A stretch of 64,000 bases of DNA, taken from contig NC_087069.1 in the NCBI RefSeq assembly GCF_963678635.1, positions 44,871,448 to 44,935,447 on the forward strand, read 5' to 3'. Source of the stretch: Symsagittifera roscoffensis (Eukaryota; Xenacoelomorpha; Acoela; Convolutidae). Shown here one piece after another: positions 43,961-55,540 of this stretch (position 1 is the stretch's first letter; each line of letters starts with the position of its first letter). The translations under genes were made by a program, and so were the position numbers. The notes under the pieces are model-generated. The model was not told the origin of the DNA and made no database searches. It was given only the letters and a program-made list of their open reading frames with translations.

Positions 43961-45122
43961 ACTCCTATGTATCCTTTGCTAGGATATGCTTCCTTTGTTG
44001 TCCTAACTGACTGTCTTCATTTGTCAACTCCCTCACTAGATCCGCATCTAGAAGGTTTTGAAGTCCTGTTGTGAATGAACTCTTGTCTGAAGAATCGGAA
44101 TTTCCGTTGTAGTCGTAATTTTGGCCTGGCATGCCATCGCATTGACTCTCACTAACTTCTTCACCCTGTACACCGTGATGTTTGAACGTATACTGACATA
44201 GTTAGTCTTGTTTTGGTTGACTTGTGTAGCCCTCTTTCGTTTCCTGTTTGTATTGAGGTTTTGTACTGGTTGTCTAGACTGAACGCTGCTTCTTTCATTG
44301 ATTGGGCTTTTTATTTGATTTTTGAGAGAAGGTTGAATTTTTTCATATGGTTTCTCTCTGATTTAGATGTAAAGTCGGCGACACTGATTTCTGTAAATTT
44401 CTGACTGAATATAACTTCGCCTCCTCTGATTGGTTGGATTCGGCTCGGACGCCCTCTCAAGGTGATGTAATTGGTTGGGCGAAAGTCATTAATAAATTAC
44501 AAATAGTTCATTCTGATTGGTTAAAGCTTCCATCGCGTGTAGTTTCGCCCTTTCGCGTTGAATTACAACTCTTCTTACACAATTTTATTTGATTAAAATA
44601 ATTGCCGCGTAAAGTTCCGATATCTACACGAGGGACGTGGATTTGCATAAAATAATCTAATTGGGTAATGTAAATTTTGCATGATAAAGCGCCCTCATCA
44701 TGCGCCCTCGATGTTCCATGATAAGTCAATTTGCGGATATATGTACATTTTGCATATTCGATTGATAATGGACGGGATTTGTGCTCTCTAGATTGATTGA
44801 TGCTTTTAAATCGGTGGCTCCCAATGATTTGATTAGTTAAAGATTTTGTACAGAATTTTGTCGCTCTCCGCCGGCATTTGGGTAACTGATTGACGTCTTT
44901 TGCCTAGATAATAAGCCATTCCAATTTTAGCTGCTGCAGTGTAGGATAATGAATATTCGTATGGTAAAATTCTGTCTGCCCATCTGGTTAATTTGGACTG
45001 ACACGTCCTAAATTACGATTATCTATCAAAGCTGAAACTATAGCTTTACGGTCGGTTATAGTTTGAAATTGGTTCCCCAAAACAGATGGTTTCTGAAAAA
45101 TTCTTATTTCTGAAAATAGTTC

Positions 45123-46121
45123 TTACTTTTGCTCCAATGATCCTCCCAATTCCTTGTGACTTGAGTCCCTTTCAATCCTGCATTGTTTGGATGCGTCGTA
45201 ATGGTACACTATGGGTATGTTGGCAACTAGTTCTGTTATCTTTTGGAAAGCTTTGTTTGCCTCTTCACTCCAAATGAGCTGATTTTTGCTGTCTGGTCGC
45301 AATGGCTCAGTGTATTTTCGTAGATTAGGAATAAATCTGGACACGTGATTTAGTATACCCATAAAAAATCTGAGCTGTTTCAGAGTTTTTTGTGATTGTA
45401 GAGCCATTGCTGCTTCTATCTTTGAGTGTTTCGGGCTTATTACTGTATGATCGATCTCGAATACGAGCCAGGTTGGGTTTTTTTTGAGAATTCGCAATTA
45501 CTCAATTTTAAAGAAAATCCTTATTTGTCTTATCTTGATTAAAATTTGTCAACTATTTCGTTATGGCTTGTAATTGATCCTTTCGACCCTGTCAAGATAT
45601 CATCTAAGAAACAGATAACTTCTTTTAGTCCTTGAATTGTGTCGTCCATCACCTTCTGAAAATCCTTCGACTTGTCTGTTAATCCATAAAATCCGCTTTC
45701 GAATCTGTATTTTTCCGTTAATTCCCCACATACTATGCTGAAGTTGCGGTGTTTGCTGACGGATTCATCTAATGGAATTGACTAAATGCCTAAATCTTTT
45801 CTATAGACGTGAACCAAACTGTGTCTTCTGATTTGAGCAGCAGAATATAAAAGTTCCAATAGTTTTGGCATTTGAAATTTATTTTTGTAGATTCGGGAGT
45901 TCATCTGTTTCGTGTCAACCCTAACTTCACTGTGTCATCCTTCTTGCTGTGATCACTACCGCAGTTACGAATTGATCACTTGTGCATGTGTCTAGCTTTA
46001 CTATGTGGTCTTCCTTCAATATTTTCTTGATTTCAGCTCCTACTTTTGCTTGAATATGGATTGGCATCCTTCTGCCCTTTTTCTGAATTGGAATTAGAGG
46101 TGGTTTGAATAGAGTGAACAC
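45123..46121 (-). pseudogene. Reverse transcriptase, copy 1
   Basis: 46121-45927 is the RT start (IHIQAKVGAEIKKILKEDHI, then VKLDTC). The catalytic FLDD of the family's (Y/F)xDD box lies near 45612-45600, preceded by FQKVMDDTIQGLKEV. The thumb and RNase H start are in 45497-45123 (LKQLRFFMGILNHVSRFIPN; YHYDASKQCRIE). Frames are interrupted at several places. Confidence 0.85.
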
Positions 46122-46158
46122 CCTCTAGTTCTTCGAACGTCCTAACCATTGGAACACA

Positions 46159-46434
46159 TTATTTTATTTCTCGACAAATCGTTTCTGCCACAACGTTTTT
46201 TTCAGCTGATTTGTGGTCTTCATCTTTTGAAATTGCGTTGACTGAATTTGTAGGAGGCTTCAGCTGTGTTGTTACTCTACCCAGCTCTGGAATTCTAACG
46301 TCCCATAAAATTCTAAAGGCTTGTGGTGATAACCAACGTACATTGGGCTTATCGGGTTCTTCGGCATTTTTATACAGAATAATATTGAATAAATGACATC
46401 TAAAAAAGTAAAGTAAACCTTTTCTGGTTAACAT
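46159..46434 (-). pseudogene. Leader ORF upstream of RT, copy 1
   Basis: About 90 residues open on the minus strand, containing ILYKNAEEPDKPNVRWLSPQ and RIPELGRVTTQLKPP. It occupies the place of gag/protease but shows no capsid, zinc-knuckle or DTG motif. Probably the last part of a larger deleted polyprotein. Confidence 0.4.
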
Positions 46435-46561
46435 GAACTCAAAACATTCTCAGCAATCTCAAAAATCGGTGAACATTTTTGATGGCAAACTCTTTTTAAT
46501 CGGAAAAACCTGTAATTTTGAAGCCTTTAATCTAAGAAAATCTATTTTTTAGCTTTTTAAC

Positions 46562-46570
46562 TCTGCGCCA
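46562..46570 (-). other. Primer-binding site, copy 1
   Basis: TGGCGCAGA on the minus strand, a few bases after the LTR-like TGACATCA end. Same type as in the 24-30 kb element. Confidence 0.5.
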
Positions 46571-46571
46571 T

Positions 46572-46711
46572 TAATGACATCATTAATTCAAGCGGTAACA
46601 TTCAACGCCCCCAAATGAGCGAAAAACAGTGCGAATTTTATGGCCGACCGATTTAGCTCTCTGGATTATATGCCCGGTCGAAGTGCTCCTGGAAAGAGAG
46701 AGAAGGGAAGC
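46572..46711 (-). repeat. 5' LTR remnant, copy 1
   Basis: About 140 bases shared with 51680-51820 and ending with a TAATGAYRTCATTAA palindrome next to the primer site. No matching sequence is found at the other end of the element. Confidence 0.45.
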
Positions 46712-47751
46712 TATTACCATTTCGGCCTAACAAAAATGGATTAGAATTAACACCTCAGTAGTAGAACAGTGAGAAGTGGTGGGGGGGGGGGGGGGTGCGG
46801 TGTTTGGAGACTACCATGTATCAAGATAGGGACTGAAGCATCCGGTCTACAGGCTATGTATTAAGATAGAGAATAGATTTCATACCTATTAAAATAGGCA
46901 ATATATTTCCTAATTCATTTGATAAGGTTTCAGATGGTAAGTTTCAGAAAAACTTTTCGGCGCCCGATCTTACCATGTTTTAAGATAGTGTGTAAAATTC
47001 CTTATTTATAAGGATTAGAAATTCAATGGAGGGAAATAAAAACTCATTAAGATTGATAATAGGTTTCACAATGCATTGAGATGGGGAATGGCAAGGTTTC
47101 AGTGCGATTGTAAAAGAATGGTAAGAAAAATGGTATTTGTTTGGATTTTTTGTGGAAATGTCTTTTTTTTTCGCAAAATTCTCGGCACACGTTGTGTAAT
47201 TGGTGAATATTTCGTGTAGATTGTTTATTGAAGTTATTATGTTTTTTTTCATGGTAAAACATCAGTAAGGTGTGCAAAAACATGGAAAATTTTTAAAAAA
47301 TGAGATTTTTCAAAAAACTTGAAAACACGACAAGATTTGATATAATTTGACTTAAAATTAATTATATTGGATGAACTTACTTTTCTCAACAGTACTCAAA
47401 CTGGCTAAAAGTACGCGGAAACTACTGAAACTTCGAAAAAAAATATTAAAATTTCAGAAAACTTGCAAAAATTCAGTTTTTGGAAAAAAAATTGCAAAAT
47501 TTTAAAGCTTTTGTGGGAAAATTTGCAAAAAATTCAAATTTTTTGAAAAAAATTGCAAAAACTTCAAAATTTTTTGAAAAAATTGCTAATATTTTAATTT
47601 TATGGAAAGAATTGCAGAAATATCAAGGTTTTGGCTAGTTTTTTTGCTTTTAATCTATTTGAAAAAAAATATGCAAACTTGTAGAATTTAAAATTAACTC
47701 CAGTTGTATTTTGATTGGCATCATGTTCAGGCAGTGACACAATTTTTTGAG
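46712..47751. other. Spacer between the two truncated gypsy copies
   Basis: No gene seen. Contains a G15 run (46781-46795), degenerate TATTAAGATAG/TTAAGATAG phrases (46810-47060), and an imperfect ~40-bp repeat of the TTGCAAAAATTCAAATTTTTTGAAAA type (about 47465-47640). Not shared with the flank of copy 2. Confidence 0.5.
47465..47640. repeat. Imperfect short tandem repeat
   Basis: Four to five units of GCAAAAATT-CA-ATTTTTTGAAAAAAATT type with a spacing of about 35-45 bases, diverging to the right. Confidence 0.5.
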
Positions 47752-47781
47752 ACAGCTTCATTGTCTTTGATTATAGTTGAT

Positions 47782-48646
47782 CTAGTTTCGCAGAAAGTCC
47801 TCCTTATTCTCTGAGTCCGAATCTTCTGTCGACGAAGATACCGGAGATACGACCGGCCTCGGCAGAATGTGTACTGGTGGTCTCTTCGGTTTGCTCGAAC
47901 TGCAATGATGTAGCGCCTTCCTCGGCGTGCTTGCGGCTGGTGTCTTTGAACCTAAATCTGAACAATGTCCTGATTTGAACTTCGGTTTAAATGATATATG
48001 GTTCTTCCTACTTACTTTCCCTTTGTCTGTGACATAGGTGTTCTTAGTAATTCCAACCATTTTCCCATTAAAGATTTTGAGTAATGGCCGGCCCGATGTC
48101 CTATCCAAACTCTTCCGATAAACAACCACTTTCTGCGGATAATGCAGTAGATCGAATTCAAGGTTACTTATTTTTGGCAAATCGTGTTCCACTCCAAAAA
48201 ATAGTGTTCCTTGATTGAGGTTTTTTGAGATATGCTGCGAGAAGAGCGTTCTTGTCTGTCAGGTTCCTCAGCGCTTCTGATCCTTCCTTATTTGTCCTCT
48301 TGTGCAGTTTCCAATCGTTTGACGCCTTTGCCAGATTTTCTAGGGCCATGATGCTATCTGGCTCTTCCGCTGGCTACTTCAGTTTTAGTGAATTGTCTCC
48401 ACTCACCATTCCTTTTCTGGCCACTTTCAGTCTGGTTTGTGAATCGGTTAATTCTCGCATTTCTTGTGGCTGTAGCATGGATCTGTCGAGTTTTTGTTGA
48501 TCTGAATTTAAAGAATTGATTAGTTTTTCCCTAAAATTAGACCCTTCTGTAATAGTTTTTCGGTCATAATGAAATATAAATGGGGACTTCCTTAGAATAC
48601 TGTGACGTGTTCTACGAATCTCTTCTAATATCGTTTGAATGCTCAT
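47782..48646 (-). pseudogene. Integrase C-terminal region, copy 2
   Basis: 48646-48374 and 48349-47782 repeat the copy 1 frames with only a few substitutions (for example R to W near KASNDWKL) and a one-base indel in a T-run near 48222 that alters the frame at the end of the middle ORF. The Ser-rich acidic tail is conserved. Confidence 0.75.
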
Positions 48647-48649
48647 TGA

Positions 48650-49220
48650 ATATCCCTAAAGTTTAAGTCCAACTGCAAAGTGCCGCATTTCCTTCTGAGA
48701 GTCTGAGCTTTCCACAAATCAGCAACCGCGGTGGGCACCTACTGGGCAAAATATTTGGTTATCCCCCTAGATTTGCAAATTTCTGGTAGTTTAAAGTTTT
48801 TGAACCCAAAATATTGATCTGTTCTTAAATCTTTTGGTATGCTGTTTTGGTGTTTATAGTTGTTTAGAAGTTTAAGTTTTTTTTCTCTTTCCGAAATTCT
48901 AGTAATCATGACAGATGGATAATTCGAAAACCGGTCAATTGCAAATGGAATAAAAAGTTTTTCCTACATCGAATGAAGCTTGGGCTCTGGGAAGTCCATT
49001 TGAGGCTCTTCGTTTGGTTCGGAACGGTCTAGCATAAGTTTTGAAGAGTTGAAGAATTTGGATGTCTTAAGGTTCCTACCATACGCGGAGCATGATCCGC
49101 AAGATTTGCAAAGTCTATGATTTCTCTGTGCAACTTCAGCCACCAAAAACATTGTGCAGCATCCACCAAGGCTTAAGGACCTGGGTGTGTCTGTGCAGTT
49201 GAGCCATAACAGCCTTCCTC
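48650..49220 (-). pseudogene. Integrase zinc finger and core, copy 2
   Basis: 49152-48964 contains the Cys pair (CKSCGSC) and MDFPEP. The core after it is as in copy 1 (DRFSNYPS, LRTDQ). The N-terminal zinc region is cut by the deletion at 49223. Confidence 0.7.
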
Positions 49221-49808
49221 AGACATATGGTTTCTCTCTGATTTAGATGTTAAGTCGGCGACAATGATTTCTTTAAATTTCTGGCTGAAAATAACTTCGC
49301 CTCCTCCGATTGGTTGGATTCGGCTCGGTCGCCCTCTCAAGGTGATCTAATTGGTTGCGCGAAAGTCATTAATAAAACTACAAATAGTTGATTCTGATTG
49401 GTTCAAGCTTCCACCGCGTGTAGTTTTGCCCTCTTGCGTTGAATTGCAACTTTTCTTAAACAGTTTTGTTTGATTAAAGTAATTGCCGCGTAAAGTTCCG
49501 ATATCTACATGAGGGACGTTGATTTGCATAAAGTATTCTAATTGGCTAATGTACATTTTGCATGATAAGGCGCCCTCATCATTCGCCCTCATAATGTTCC
49601 ATGATAAGACAATTTGCGGATTTATGTACATTTTGCATATTCGATTGATAATGGACGGGATTTGTGCTGTCTATAATGATTGATGCTTCTAAATTGATGG
49701 CTTCATCCCAATGATTTGATTAGTTAAAGATTTTGTACAAAAATTTGTCGCACTCCGCCGGCAATCGGGTAAATGATTGACTTCTTTTGCTTAGATTCAC
49801 GTCGAAAT

Positions 49809-50012
49809 TTAACTTATTTGGGTATAAATTGTTCGTCTCGTGATGAGAAAATTATCACTGGACTTTTTATGACCTAAGAGGTTCTTTGCTGTCGTATTGA
49901 TCACCAAACATGACTCATCGAAGTTCTCAATGGCCTTGGCTAGGAATTGCTCATCATATTCTGAATTAAGTGGTGCCTCGAACTTAGGATTTCTCTTCAA
50001 GTAATAAGCCAT
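49809..50012 (-). pseudogene. Segment unique to copy 2
   Basis: A 67-residue frame (YYLKRNPKFEAPLNSEYDEQF, then LAKAIENFDESCLV) in the RNase H-to-integrase interval, where copy 1 has a deletion. It probably represents the original linker of the family. Confidence 0.5.
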
Positions 50013-50179
50013 TGCAATTTTAGCTCCTGCAGTGTAGGATAATGAGTGTTCGTATGGTAATTTTCTGTCTGCCCATCTGGTTAATTTGGACTGACACGTC
50101 CTAAATTACGATTATCTATCAAAGCTGAAACTATAGCTTTACGGTCGGTTATAGTTTGAAATTGGTTCCCCAAAACAGA

Positions 50180-51232
50180 TGGTTTCTGAAAAATTCTTAT
50201 TTCTGAAAATAGTTCTTACTTTTGCTCCAATGATCCTCCCAATCCCTTGTGACTTCCGTCATTTTCAATCCTGCATTGTTTGGATGCGTCGTAATGGTAC
50301 ACTATGGGTATGTTGGCAACTAGTTCTGTTATATTTTGGAAAGCTTCGTTTGCCTCTTCACTCCAAATGAGTTAATTTTTGCTGTCTGGTCGCAATAGCT
50401 CAGTGTATTTCTGTAGATTAGGAATAAATCTGGACACGTGATTTAGTATACCCATAAAAGATCTGAGCTGTTTCAGAGATTTTGGTGGTTGTAGAGCTAT
50501 TGCTGCTTCTATCTTTGAATGCTTCGGGCTTATTCCTGTATGGCCGATCTAGAATCCGAGCCAGATTAGGTTTTTTGTTTACGAGAATTCGCATTTACTC
50601 AATTTTAAAGAAAATCTTTTCTTGTCTAATCTTGATTAAACTTTGTCAACTATTTCGTTATGGCTTGTTATTGATCCTTTCGACTCTGTCAAGATATCAT
50701 CTAAGAAACAGATAACTTCTCTTAGTCCTTGAATTGTGTCGTCCATCACCTTCTGAAAATCCTTCGGCATGTCTGTTAGTGAATAAAATCAGCTTTTGAA
50801 TCTGTATTTTCCCTAAAATTCCCCACATACTATGCTGAAGTTGCAGTGTTTGCTGACGGATTCATCTAATGGAATTGACTAAAAGCCTAAATCATTTTTA
50901 TAGACGTGAACCAAATTGTGTTTTCAGATTTGGATGTGTTGATTTGAGCCGCAGAATATAAAAGCTCTAATAGATTTGGCATTTGAAATTCATATTTGTA
51001 GATTCGGGAATTCATCTGTATCGTGTCAACCCTAACTTCACTGTGTCAGCCCTCTTGCTGTGATCACTAGCGGAGCTACGTGTTGATCTTTTGTGCATGT
51101 GTCTAGCTTTACTATGTGGTCTTCCTTCAATATTTTCTTGATTTCAGCTCCTACTTTTGCTTGAATATGGACTGGCATCCTTCTGCCCTTTTTCTGAATT
51201 GGAATTAGAGGTGGTTTGAATAGAGTGAACAC
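50180..51232 (-). pseudogene. Reverse transcriptase, copy 2
   Basis: 51232-51038 is the RT start (VHIQAKVGAEIKKILKEDHI). The FLDD box lies near 50709-50697. The thumb and RNase H start follow in broken frames (50560-50180). More interrupted than copy 1. Confidence 0.8.
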
Positions 51233-51670
51233 CTATGGTTCTTTGAACGTTCTAACCTTTGGAACACATTATTCTATATCTTGACAAATTGGTTCTGCCA
51301 TAAGTTTTTTTCAGCTGATTTGTGATCTTCATCTTTTGAAATTGCCTTGACTGAATTTGTAGGAGGCTTTAGCTGTGTTCTTGCCCTACCCAGCTCTAGA
51401 ATTCTAACGTTCCATAAAGTTCTAAAAGCTTGTGGTGATAACCAACGTACATTGTGCTTATCGGGTTCTTCGGCATTTTTATGCAGAATAACATTGACTA
51501 AATGACATCTAAAAAAGTAAGGTAATCCTTTTCTGGCTTACATGAACTCAAAATTTTCTCAGCAATCTCAAAAACTTGTAAACATTTTTGATGTCAAATT
51601 GTTTTTAATCGGAAAAACCTGTATTTTTGAAGCCTTTTATCTAAGAAAGTCTATTTTTTTAGCTTTTTAA

Positions 51671-51679
51671 TCTGCGCCA
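51671..51679 (-). other. Primer-binding site, copy 2
   Basis: TGGCGCAGA on the minus strand, next to the TGACGTCA end of the LTR remnant. Confidence 0.5.
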
Positions 51680-51820
51680 TTAATGACGTCATTAATTCAA
51701 ACGCTAACATCCACCGCCACCAAAGGAGCGAAAACGAGCGCGAATTTTATGACCGATCGATTTAGCTCTCCGGATTATATGCCCGGTCAAAGCACTCCTG
51801 GAAAGAGAGAGAAGGGAAGC
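51680..51820 (-). repeat. 5' LTR remnant, copy 2
   Basis: Partner of 46572-46711. It contains the full palindrome TTAATGACGTCATTAA beside the primer site and breaks off at GGGAAGC exactly where copy 1 does. Confidence 0.45.
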
Positions 51821-52200
51821 ACCGGAAGTGTTTTAATTTTGCATAAACGATTGAAAGAAAACCTGACAAATCTAGATTCTGTATTTGTATCAAATTCAAA
51901 ACAGTAATCGAAGTGATATTCCTTATTTTCAGTTTTTCTTTCATAGACTCTTCCATTTTGCTGATTTTTACTGATTGACCAATCATTCTGAGTTAACTCT
52001 TTTAGAAAATCTTTGTTGGTAAATCTGGCAGTACTCTTCTTTTTAAAAAAATCTCCTCTCCATCTTTTAAACACATTTTTTGAACTTTCTTTGTTTCTAT
52101 ACGAAATAAAACTAATACAACCTTCATCAACGTCCTTTGTCCACCACTCTTTTAGTTTTTTGTAGTTCAACCTTTAATTCTGATAAACATCCATTTCAGA
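51821..52200 (-). pseudogene. Unassigned coding remnant
   Basis: On the minus strand a frame with ATG near 52202 reads SEMDVYQ, meets a TAA, and then continues open with KKLKEWWTKDVDEGCISF, RWRGDFFKKKSTARF and DFLKELTQNDWSISK. Composition is protein-like. It runs into the LTR remnant of gypsy copy 2 at 51820. No family is recognised. Confidence 0.3.
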
Positions 52201-52729
52201 CATTGAAAACGCTTTTAATAGAAACATAACTTTTACTGAAGTCAGCAAAAAAACTTGAGTTGCTGTATCATTTTTAGTTTTTTTTTGTTATAACAGTCAC
52301 CATAAAAATTTTTTCCCTTATTTAAAGTCTAATTAGTTTTTAGAAATTTGTTGTAACGAATCAAAACCTGAACTTAAGCTAATCGAAAACAACCAATGAA
52401 GTTCAGAAATTTGAAAACTATTGATAACGTTTTCAAGTCAGTATACCTTCTTGTTTATAATTTTGTTCAAAATTTTGTTCAACTAAGACAAAATTTACTA
52501 AAACTTTGATAAAAGCAAAAATTAAAAAAAAATTTCGGTAATTTTTTAAAATAAATACTGAAGAATCAATTGATGACTGGATAGTGTTTAACAATATTTT
52601 GTATTAATTTTTACGTTTTGTCGGACTTTTCCTCAGATATCCTAGCTCTAAATGTTTATTTCAGTGACAAAAAAGTTTTGTACCAAAAATATTTGAACTA
52701 ACAAACATACAAAACATCACAAATCATCA

Positions 52730-52980
52730 CTGAGATTTACAATTATCAGCAAACATAATGTCTTCTAAAAATTTGGACAGTTCTTCGATATGATTCAAAG
52801 TATAGTTGTCATAGCCATTTTGTTTCGTTGCTTCATTTGCTTTTGCAGTGAAGAGTCGAATCTGAATGTAGGTTGGCTGTTCGCACTGTTCTTCTTGATT
52901 GTGATACACACCCTCATCTTGCTGTTTGTTGCTGTTTCAAATACTCGATTACAGATGTCGAGCTCCTGATCCATAGTTGA
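52730..52980 (-). pseudogene. Unassigned coding remnant with frame break
   Basis: From an ATG near 52976 a frame reads MDQELDICNRVFETATNSKM and stops; a second frame (52909-52727) takes over with FTAKANEATKQNG and NHIEELSKFLEDIMFADNC. Together they suggest one gene shifted near 52900. Function unknown. It may belong with the remnant at 51821-52200. Confidence 0.3.
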
Positions 52981-53123
52981 TTTTTTGCCAGATTTCGCTT
53001 CATATATAGGTATGAGTCCAAAGTTTTATGCATCGTCAATAACAATCTTCCGGATTGCCGATAATGCTTCTTCTTTTTTTCCACTAAGATAGACTAGTAG
53101 TATGCATATAGTGCGTTAGGATC

Positions 53124-53134
53124 GGGGGGGGGGG
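53124..53134. repeat. Poly-G run
   Basis: G11 directly before the GTCACCAT repeats. Confidence 0.95.
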
Positions 53135-53148
53135 TTGTCATAAATCAT

Positions 53149-53290
53149 AATGGTCACCATGTATTAAATGATCAGCAATGGTCACCATGTAATAGTCCTA
53201 ATTGTCACCATATATAATTTTATACCTAATGGTCACTATGTAATAATCCTAATTGTCACCATGTATAATTTTATACCTTATAGTCCTCAT
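53149..53290. repeat. GTCACCATGTA tandem repeat, period ~52
   Basis: Units beginning AATGGTCACCATGTAATA at about 53177 and 53229, with a partial unit at 53149 and a decayed one at 53281. Each unit contains the core twice (GGTCACCATGTA and TTGTCACCATGTA), so the basic period is about 26. Confidence 0.75.
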
Positions 53291-55180
53291 GTAAAACTTC
53301 GGTATATTATTGAGTATTCCCACTGAACGTTGTGGAACCGGGAATGGTTTAAGTTAAGTTTTGGTCGGTGCATGTTTTCCCTTCTAAAGTTTGGGGGCAT
53401 TGGCTTGTTTACATGTAAAATGACGTTATATACCTATTATATGCGACCAAACTATATGGTATATAGGAAAGCACAAGAATTTGGCAGCGTAGCTTAACTG
53501 TTGGCTGCGGTGAACGATTTCCTTCAAAAATGCATGTTTTATTACTGAATCTCGAAGAAAGCAAAATTCGTCAAGTGCGGCGGCCACCACCTCTATTTAG
53601 GCAAAAATCAATTTGACCGAAATAAGAATGAAAAATTTCGTTCAGCCAAATGAAGGTAAAAACAAAGAAAAATTATGGAACACTGAAAACTCTAAAATTA
53701 TGAAATTGGCTTGAAAATTTCGACATTTCCATTTTCCGTGTCTACAGGAGACTGAAAAAACTTCTAAAATCTATGACAAAAGCTTTGATTTAATAGAAAG
53801 GTTGAAAGAGCTAATAAGTTGAAGTGGGTAAAGATCTTGAAAAATGAGAACACTGATGAAAGCCAAAAGTGCCCATTGATTTTGCAGCAGCCATTTCTAA
53901 GGCTTGCATATACCACTTTTTATATTAAAAAGGAGACAATTTTCGGGGCTTCTAGAAAACGTTTAGTATTTCCTATTAACTTTTTTGTGCCAACAGAAAT
54001 TTTGAAAATTTTCATCAAAGCGGACCTAGAAACTGGGGGAAAACTGTTATTTGTGTGCCAATATATACGACAGCCTAGAGTGACCATCGAATAAAGCAGG
54101 TGAAAACTTATTTGCGACTTTTAAGGAAAGCAGTTATTCAAATTAGAGCAAATTCAATCGGGAAAGACTGAACACAAACTAAGACAAGTTATGGATAAAA
54201 ACTCAAAACTTGATGTAAACTCGGAGTTATAATTTTAGCATCCAAAAATTTTGATTTTTCCATTAAAAGAATATGCAATTAGATAATTTTTAATTTGATA
54301 CTACAATCTAGTCAACTGTTCTCAGTATCTTCTAATTAACTCAATTTGGCTTTAGCAAGAGCTTTCTCTTCAAAATTTTGAAGCGCTATCAGTTATTATC
54401 ATTGATTAACCCTCTGCTCAACAAATTAAATTTTGAGTTTTTTAAAATAAATCTGATCTTTTGAATGTTTTCATGATTACGCTATTGTCTCTCAAAATAC
54501 GATGGCTTTTTGACCAAAATATTCGATTATTCATCTGCAACTAATTGTGTTATCAAGAGTTCAACCTTTCTTTTAATATATGTTTGAGGTGATTCAAGCT
54601 TTCAAATTCATGTTCTCATCACTAGCAGTATCAAAACAGTTCGCATCATGATATTTCTTTTCATTTTTGTATCGATATTTGTCTTCTCTATTAACAAAAC
54701 CTGTCTTCGAAAAACGGTTAGTTGTTTGAAATTTTAAGATAAGAAATCAAGCCTTATCATCAACACTCTACCTGAATCTTCGGATTCCGTCAGGATGATA
54801 GCTGTTTCACACTAAACAAGGCTTTCACACCAATAATCTTTCCGAAAACCTGTAAATGCCATTTTGTAGTTTCAATGCATTTCGATAAACGTCAATTATG
54901 TTGTGTTATCTTAAGCTAGAACGACTAACAAAGACATGTTTACTTTGACAATAAAAAGTTTGTTAGACAGTACTACTTTGAGGAATAAAAATTTTAAGCC
55001 TCAATGCAGAAAGACTTGCTATTCATTTCAAAGAAAAAAACGTAAGCATTTTGAGCTATTTCATAAAAAGCTCTATCGACTAAATAAATCTTGAATTTAA
55101 AAAAAGTGGTACTGACTGTTTATCTGATTACACAATTGCTTCCCTTCTGTGGGTTTATAACTTTGATTCAAAATTATGAT
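53291..55180. other. AT-rich stretch, one weak ORF
   Basis: No supported gene. A plus-strand frame of about 100 codons (53790-54094, no good ATG) contains LRLAYTTFYIKKE and KIFIKADLETGGKLLFVCQY, resembles no family I know and is kept only as a note. Confidence 0.4.
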
Positions 55181-55183
55181 TTT

Positions 55184-55540
55184 TCAAATGAAAACCATTG
55201 AAATTCTGTGGTTTTTAGAGTACCTGTCACTGAGACTTTGCTCGCTTACCGTCTTCAGCTCTACCAGCCGTATGTCTGCACGATCAATGATTTTCGTCAA
55301 AAAGCCATCAATTTTTTCTAATAATTTTCTTATCGTAATTTTTACCTCTATGAGCAACAGTTCATCAGACACTTTGGACTCCACGCTGTCTCCAATTGGA
55401 CTTGTTTTTTGATGCTTCCATCGACAAAATTTTGTGAAAACTTTAAAACTGATATTTCTTGTTACAATTTTGAAACTTTTTTCATAATCATTGACTGCAG
55501 ATAAATTGAAATTATCAATGCAACATATGCCACTTTTTCA
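55184..55540 (-). pseudogene. Unassigned open frame, ~118 codons without ATG
   Basis: Open on the minus strand from just after a TGA near 55541 to the stop at 55184-55186. It contains CCIDNFNLSAVNDYEKSF, VFTKFCRWKHQK and a helical part (SDELLLIEVKITIRKLLEKI). The balanced composition in very AT-rich DNA suggests a real remnant. Strand and position would suit the left arm of the Maverick-like element, but this is not shown. Confidence 0.3.

Larger units (their letters stand above)
42391..46711 (-). mobile_element. Truncated Ty3/gypsy-type element, copy 1
   Basis: Minus-strand order: 5' LTR remnant (46711-46572), primer site (46570-46562), a short leader ORF, RT, RNase H, integrase, and a Ser/Pro-rich integrase tail ending at 42421. 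Only ~440 bases separate the primer site from RT, so gag and protease are missing. No 3' LTR is present. Homology with copy 2 begins at ACAGCTTCATTG (42391) and ends at GGGAAGC (46711). Relative to copy 2 it keeps ~480 bases at 43880-44345 but lacks ~200 bases corresponding to 49800-50005. Confidence 0.85.
47752..51820 (-). mobile_element. Truncated Ty3/gypsy-type element, copy 2
   Basis: Same orientation and ends as copy 1, offset 5361 at the left end. Bases 47752-49220 are nearly identical to 42391-43860; the rest has more differences. It lacks ~480 bases present in copy 1 (junction near 49223, CAGACATATGG) but keeps a 200-base block (49800-50005) missing in copy 1. It also has no gag, protease or 3' LTR. 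Confidence 0.85.

Noticed and set aside
51683-51907. Plus-strand ATG frame with DRFSSPDYMPGQ across the LTR remnant
   Set aside because: It spans the boundary of the LTR remnant and is read against the direction of the element; not conserved past the LTR in the other copy.
55176-55412. Plus-strand frame of 78 codons
   Set aside because: Ser/Phe/Leu-rich antisense of the more protein-like minus-strand frame at 55184-55540.
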